This document shows positions 60,892 through 64,000 of a stretch of DNA of 64,000 nucleotides, in pieces. A program made the position numbers and the translations under genes. The first letter of the stretch is position 1. Each line of letters starts with the position of its first letter. This DNA is from CAZJWC01 sp964550125 (GTDB lineage Bacteria > Bacillota > Clostridia > Christensenellales > Borkfalkiaceae), in the NCBI GenBank assembly GCA_964550125.1, contig CAZJWC010000001.1:248001-312000 (forward strand), read 5' to 3'. The notes under the pieces are model-generated. The model saw nothing but the letters and a program-made list of their open reading frames with translations, made no database searches and was not told where the DNA came from.

Positions 60892-62712
60892 TTAGACTAT
60901 TTTAAGTTTATAAAGTTGCATACCATCGTTGCTACTCCATGTTCGTTGTACAAGTCCGTCTGTTTTATAGGTTGCCTTATCTTTTAACAAAACTTGATAC
61001 TCATTAGTATTTGGATTTTTTGATAAATTTACCGTTTGTTTTTTATCACCTGTATTACTCCAACTGTTTACTCCTGCAAATAAAGCACCTTCAATGTCCT
61101 TTGACACTTGCACCTTCCATATGTTACCACTATGCTTACTCATTGCTATAAATCCATCACCATCACCCCAGTAATAAATGTATGGAGTAGTCCAGTTTGA
61201 ATCAGTGTTATCGTAATACAAAGTGTACATTGTTGAATCTTCAGTATTAGATGCCTCTTTAATTCCTTCTAATGCTGTACTTTTTTTAGCAGTAAAATAA
61301 TTTGCTATAGAAAGGTTACCGTCTGTACTATTGCCGTCATCACCGTTTAAATTAAAATCAAATCTATCAACTGGCAATTCACCTATTGCACAAGTACTTA
61401 CCACTGAAGAATAACTATCTTTATATTTATTATAATAATTTGTTTCAAAGTAAGAGGTAGTAAACCAATCACCTTCAACTAAATTTTTTATTTTATTAGC
61501 ATAGGAAACTCTTAAATCAGTTTGATTAGTATTCAAAATAGTTCTCTTATATAAAGGATTGTTTATATCATTGTTATTTGCTGCTTGTTTTTTTGAAAAA
61601 GGTTCTACTTCAACCATTCCGTTTCCAGTAGGATTCCAATCCTTGTTGATACCTAAACACCTATCATAATCGTAAGGAATAACATATCCCTTACCTGTCG
61701 GCGTGAAATAAATATAGTAGTTGTTTTCATTATTCCTTATGCAATCTGGATTACCTAATACATAATTGACTGCCTCAAAAGATGTAAAGTAATTTACATC
61801 AAGAACAGTTGTTATATCTTTACTGCTATCGTTCATTACCTGTAAAAAATTATTCAAACTCTCTTTAGTTGAGGTCTTCTTATTAGTTTTTAAAGATAAA
61901 TTATTTGAACTTGTTAGACTTGCACAACTTGCTTTATATAAGTCGCCACCTCTTTCGTCGACACTAAAATTACGATTAATAAAACGATTATCTATCGTTT
62001 CATACAATCCCCAAACCCCATAATTTTGCATAGAACCATTTTGCTTGATTTGAACCTGAGTACAGGTTATATTTTGTGCGTAAATTCCATTTTGTCTAAA
62101 CATACGAGTTGCATAAATTTCTCTGCAGTAGGTATTGTCAAAATTTTTATTCCATTTTATATAAAATTCATCCATGGTAGCAAACGTTCTATCTTTTCTT
62201 GCTTCTCTTTCGTCATCACTTGACCAAGTCTTTTTTATTGAACTAGCATAATCGCTTTCATAATCTTTTCCGTCAAATGTTTCCGCTAAATCAAATTTAA
62301 AATGAACAAGGTCATAGATACTACCACTATCGCCGCAAAACAATCTTCTTGATGTATTGCCTTTCATTTTTATGCCAACTTCATCATAAAAATAATCAGT
62401 ACCATCAACTGTAATAGTTAGATTGCATTTACGACAAACATCATATTGGTCTTCATCATTATATTGCTTGTTTAAAGCAACTAATTCGCTTGGTTCAATA
62501 TCAATTTTAAAACAGATATTTGTATCAGGATTAAAAACCGTACTATATAATTGAGCCTCCTGAGTAGAAAATTTTGCATAAAAATCTTTTGCCACATCTT
62601 CACTACCAACAGGATCAGGATTTTCACCAGCTTTATCATCTGTTGATTTTTTGCACGCTGAAAAAGACAGCACCATTAAAATAACCATTAAAACGGATAA
62701 AAATTTTTTCAT
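60892..62712 (-). CDS. CotH-kinase-like lipoprotein with C-terminal carbohydrate-binding module
   Basis: 606 residues. A lipoprotein signal (KKFLSVLMVILMVLSFSAC) gives a lipid-anchored extracellular protein. The central part is CotH-like: EVGIKMKGNTSRR, VHFKFDLAE, NYGVWGLYETID, GGDLYKA and VIPYDYDRCLGINKDW, the last holding the metal-binding Asp residues. From about residue 495 a CBM26/starch-binding-like module follows (YTLYYDNTDSNWTTPYIYYW). CotH itself phosphorylates spore coat proteins; in non-sporulation lipoproteins such as this the substrate is unknown, and attachment to glycans through the module is inference. Confidence 0.85.
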   Translation of the reverse strand: MKKFLSVLMVILMVLSFSACKKSTDDKAGENPDPVGSEDVAKDFYAKFSTQEAQLYSTVFNPDTNICFKIDIEPSELVALNKQYNDEDQYDVCRKCNLTITVDGTDYFYDEVGIKMKGNTSRRLFCGDSGSIYDLVHFKFDLAETFDGKDYESDYASSIKKTWSSDDEREARKDRTFATMDEFYIKWNKNFDNTYCREIYATRMFRQNGIYAQNITCTQVQIKQNGSMQNYGVWGLYETIDNRFINRNFSVDERGGDLYKASCASLTSSNNLSLKTNKKTSTKESLNNFLQVMNDSSKDITTVLDVNYFTSFEAVNYVLGNPDCIRNNENNYYIYFTPTGKGYVIPYDYDRCLGINKDWNPTGNGMVEVEPFSKKQAANNNDINNPLYKRTILNTNQTDLRVSYANKIKNLVEGDWFTTSYFETNYYNKYKDSYSSVVSTCAIGELPVDRFDFNLNGDDGNSTDGNLSIANYFTAKKSTALEGIKEASNTEDSTMYTLYYDNTDSNWTTPYIYYWGDGDGFIAMSKHSGNIWKVQVSKDIEGALFAGVNSWSNTGDKKQTVNLSKNPNTNEYQVLLKDKATYKTDGLVQRTWSSNDGMQLYKLKIV

Positions 62713-62729
62713 AATACACCTCTTTTTTT

Positions 62730-62758
62730 ATTATACCATTTAAATATTAAAACTTCAA
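62730..62758 (-). promoter_or_regulatory. Promoter of the CotH-like gene
   Basis: Minus-strand TTGAAG (62753-62758), 17 bases, TATAAT (62730-62735), then AGAGGTG before the ATG. The transcript would start only about 10 bases before the ATG region. Confidence 0.7.
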
Positions 62759-62777
62759 TACATCTAAATAAAAAATA

Positions 62778-62805
62778 AAAAGGATTCTTTTTAAAGAATC
62801 CTTTT
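62778..62805 (-). terminator. Terminator of the ABC-transporter ATPase gene
   Basis: AAAAGGATTCTTT (62778-62790) pairs with AAAGAATCCTTTT (62793-62805), perfect arms, T-run on the minus strand. It is 25 bases after the stop codon. Confidence 0.82.
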
Positions 62806-62829
62806 TTAAATCTAATTTGAAATATTTTA

Positions 62830-64000
62830 TTATACCAAAATGATATCAATAAGGTCATCAATGAAAGTTGTTTCATCAAGGTTGATACCTAAACGAACTT
62901 CACCAGAATATCCATTTGCAACACCACTTTGACCATCATCAGCAACACAAACAAGTTGTCCACCGATATCTAGCAATAAGAATTTTTCTCTGCCGTAGTC
63001 AAGCACTTTAACAACTTCACCTTGCAAACCGTAACCTTCTACAAGTCTTACATTGAAGCAAGATACTTCATATCTCAAAGGAACATTGAATACCTTTCTA
63101 CCCTTGATGTTGAATAATTTCATACATACAGAGTTAGGGCAATCATAGTCAACACCGTTGATTGATGCAACGAAAGAAATTGCTTTCTTGCCGTTTGCTT
63201 GGATACCTTTAACCTTTTTTAAGCAACCACTAAACTTGTTGATTAACGCTAAAGGAAGAACTTCAAAGTCATCATTTGAAATCTTTAATTGACGAGCAGA
63301 GAAGTCAAACAATACAGTACCTGAATACTCTATATCTTTATCTGATTTAGCATAAAGAACTTCATCGCCAACTTCCATTTCATACAATGCAAAGTTACCA
63401 ATCTCCTCACGGCTAACAACTTTTGCCTTCATTTCGCCTTCGCCAAGAATAATTGAATCAACGGGGATAGTAAGTTCAACATCACCGTTAAGTACCATTT
63501 CAGCGATTGCTGAAGGTAATTGATATACTTGGTCAGCAAAACTCAATACTCCGTTCTTAATCTTTCCAGGAAGAACATTGTCTTGAGGAACTCTGGGTTT
63601 AACGCAAAGTTCAGTTGACTTATCGAATACGTGAATTTTATTTTTCTTAACTGCGATTTGAATAATATCACCACGGTGATAAGGGAAATCAGCAGTTTCT
63701 TTAATAGTGATAAGCGTATTCATTGTTACGTCATCAATATCATCAGTATTGAAGTTAGCATAGATAAGAGTTTCACCACCTAATACTTCAACTACACGGA
63801 TACCTGCATCTAAAACTTCATACTCGTCCAAACTCATAGTTTGAGGTCTATAAAGTTTTACATCATCAGGACGAACACCAATTTCAAGCAAGTGTTTGCC
63901 GTTCATATATTTTACAAGCATCTTGTTAACAAGTCTGTAAGGCATATTGACTTTTTTGCCACAAGATAAAGTAAATGTTACATTTTTGCCTTCTTTTAAG
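62830..64000 (-). CDS. Sugar-type ABC transporter ATP-binding protein, C-terminal part with extended TOBE-like tail (cut by window edge)
   Basis: The frame stays open to base 64000 and beyond the internal ATG at 63945, so this is the 3' part of a longer gene; the ATPase motifs lie outside. The sequence KYMNGKHLLEIGVRPDDVKL followed by IRVVEVLGGETLIYANF and HVFDKSTELCV is the MalK/UgpC-type TOBE regulatory domain, normally the end of the protein. Here about 245 further residues continue with two more stretches of similar character (ALYEMEVGDEVLYAKSDKD; VKVLDYGREKFLLLDIGGQL). The function of this extension is unknown. Confidence 0.82.
   Translation of the reverse strand, partial: LKEGKNVTFTLSCGKKVNMPYRLVNKMLVKYMNGKHLLEIGVRPDDVKLYRPQTMSLDEYEVLDAGIRVVEVLGGETLIYANFNTDDIDDVTMNTLITIKETADFPYHRGDIIQIAVKKNKIHVFDKSTELCVKPRVPQDNVLPGKIKNGVLSFADQVYQLPSAIAEMVLNGDVELTIPVDSIILGEGEMKAKVVSREEIGNFALYEMEVGDEVLYAKSDKDIEYSGTVLFDFSARQLKISNDDFEVLPLALINKFSGCLKKVKGIQANGKKAISFVASINGVDYDCPNSVCMKLFNIKGRKVFNVPLRYEVSCFNVRLVEGYGLQGEVVKVLDYGREKFLLLDIGGQLVCVADDGQSGVANGYSGEVRLGINLDETTFIDDLIDIILV

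Overview
The window is AT-rich DNA with short intergenic gaps, Shine-Dalgarno sites of the AGGAG type, TTGACA-17-TATAAT promoters and long co-directional operons. Together with a CpsB/CpsC/CpsD capsule module, HisZ/short HisG, a YerC-type TrpR protein, a one-chain PurL, DUF1846 and a CotH-like lipoprotein, this points to a low-GC Gram-positive, most likely an uncultured member of the Clostridia. No integrase, transposase, CRISPR array or phage gene was seen.

Layout. 1-3435 (minus): the 5' part of dxs downstream of a capsule phosphoregulation set (galU, cpsC, cpsD, cpsB). 3629-16532 (minus): one arginine operon, argG-argH-argC-argJ-argB-argD-argF-carA-carB, whose last gene is a fusion of carB with diaminopimelate epimerase (dapF) and whose carA has lost its glutaminase triad. 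Candidate ArgR boxes lie upstream of argG. 16791-17887: a GNAT enzyme and a zinc-binding membrane protein. 18008-31922 (minus): a purine operon, purE-C-F-M-N-purO-B-AICARFT-glyA-purD-purL, giving the whole route from PRPP to IMP; it starts with a structured RNA leader followed by a terminator hairpin. 32242-41505 (minus): a complete histidine operon, yerC-hisZ-G-D-C-B-H-A-F-IE-histidinol phosphatase, ending with a flavoprotein. 41647-45837 (minus): glmU-like, glmM and glmS, with the GlmU uridylyltransferase half degenerate.

From about 46 kb the content becomes accessory. There is an ATPase plus TOPRIM (RloB/AbiLii-like) pair followed by an XRE regulator whose upstream region carries tandem palindromes; a stand-alone N-terminal half of a FlaA1/CapD-type sugar dehydratase; a redox protein, Mrp and an RlmL-type methyltransferase with a missed 59-residue membrane protein in front of it; a Gly-rich lipoprotein; a Fic protein whose promoter contains two identical-architecture dyads; tRNA-Leu; a glycosyltransferase flanked by near-identical repeats of about 110 bp; a 15-repeat MORN protein; DUF1846 and ammonia-dependent asparagine synthetase (asnA); a CotH/CBM lipoprotein; and the C-terminal part of a sugar-type ABC ATPase with an unusually long TOBE-rich tail.

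How it fits together. Carbamoyl phosphate from CarA/CarB feeds ArgF directly upstream in the same operon. Because CarA cannot hydrolyse glutamine by its visible residues, the enzyme is probably fed by free ammonia, in line with the ammonia-dependent AsnA nearby. The purine operon supplies its own one-carbon units through GlyA and replaces the usual fused PurH with two separate enzymes. HisF/HisH release AICAR, which the purine operon can recycle.
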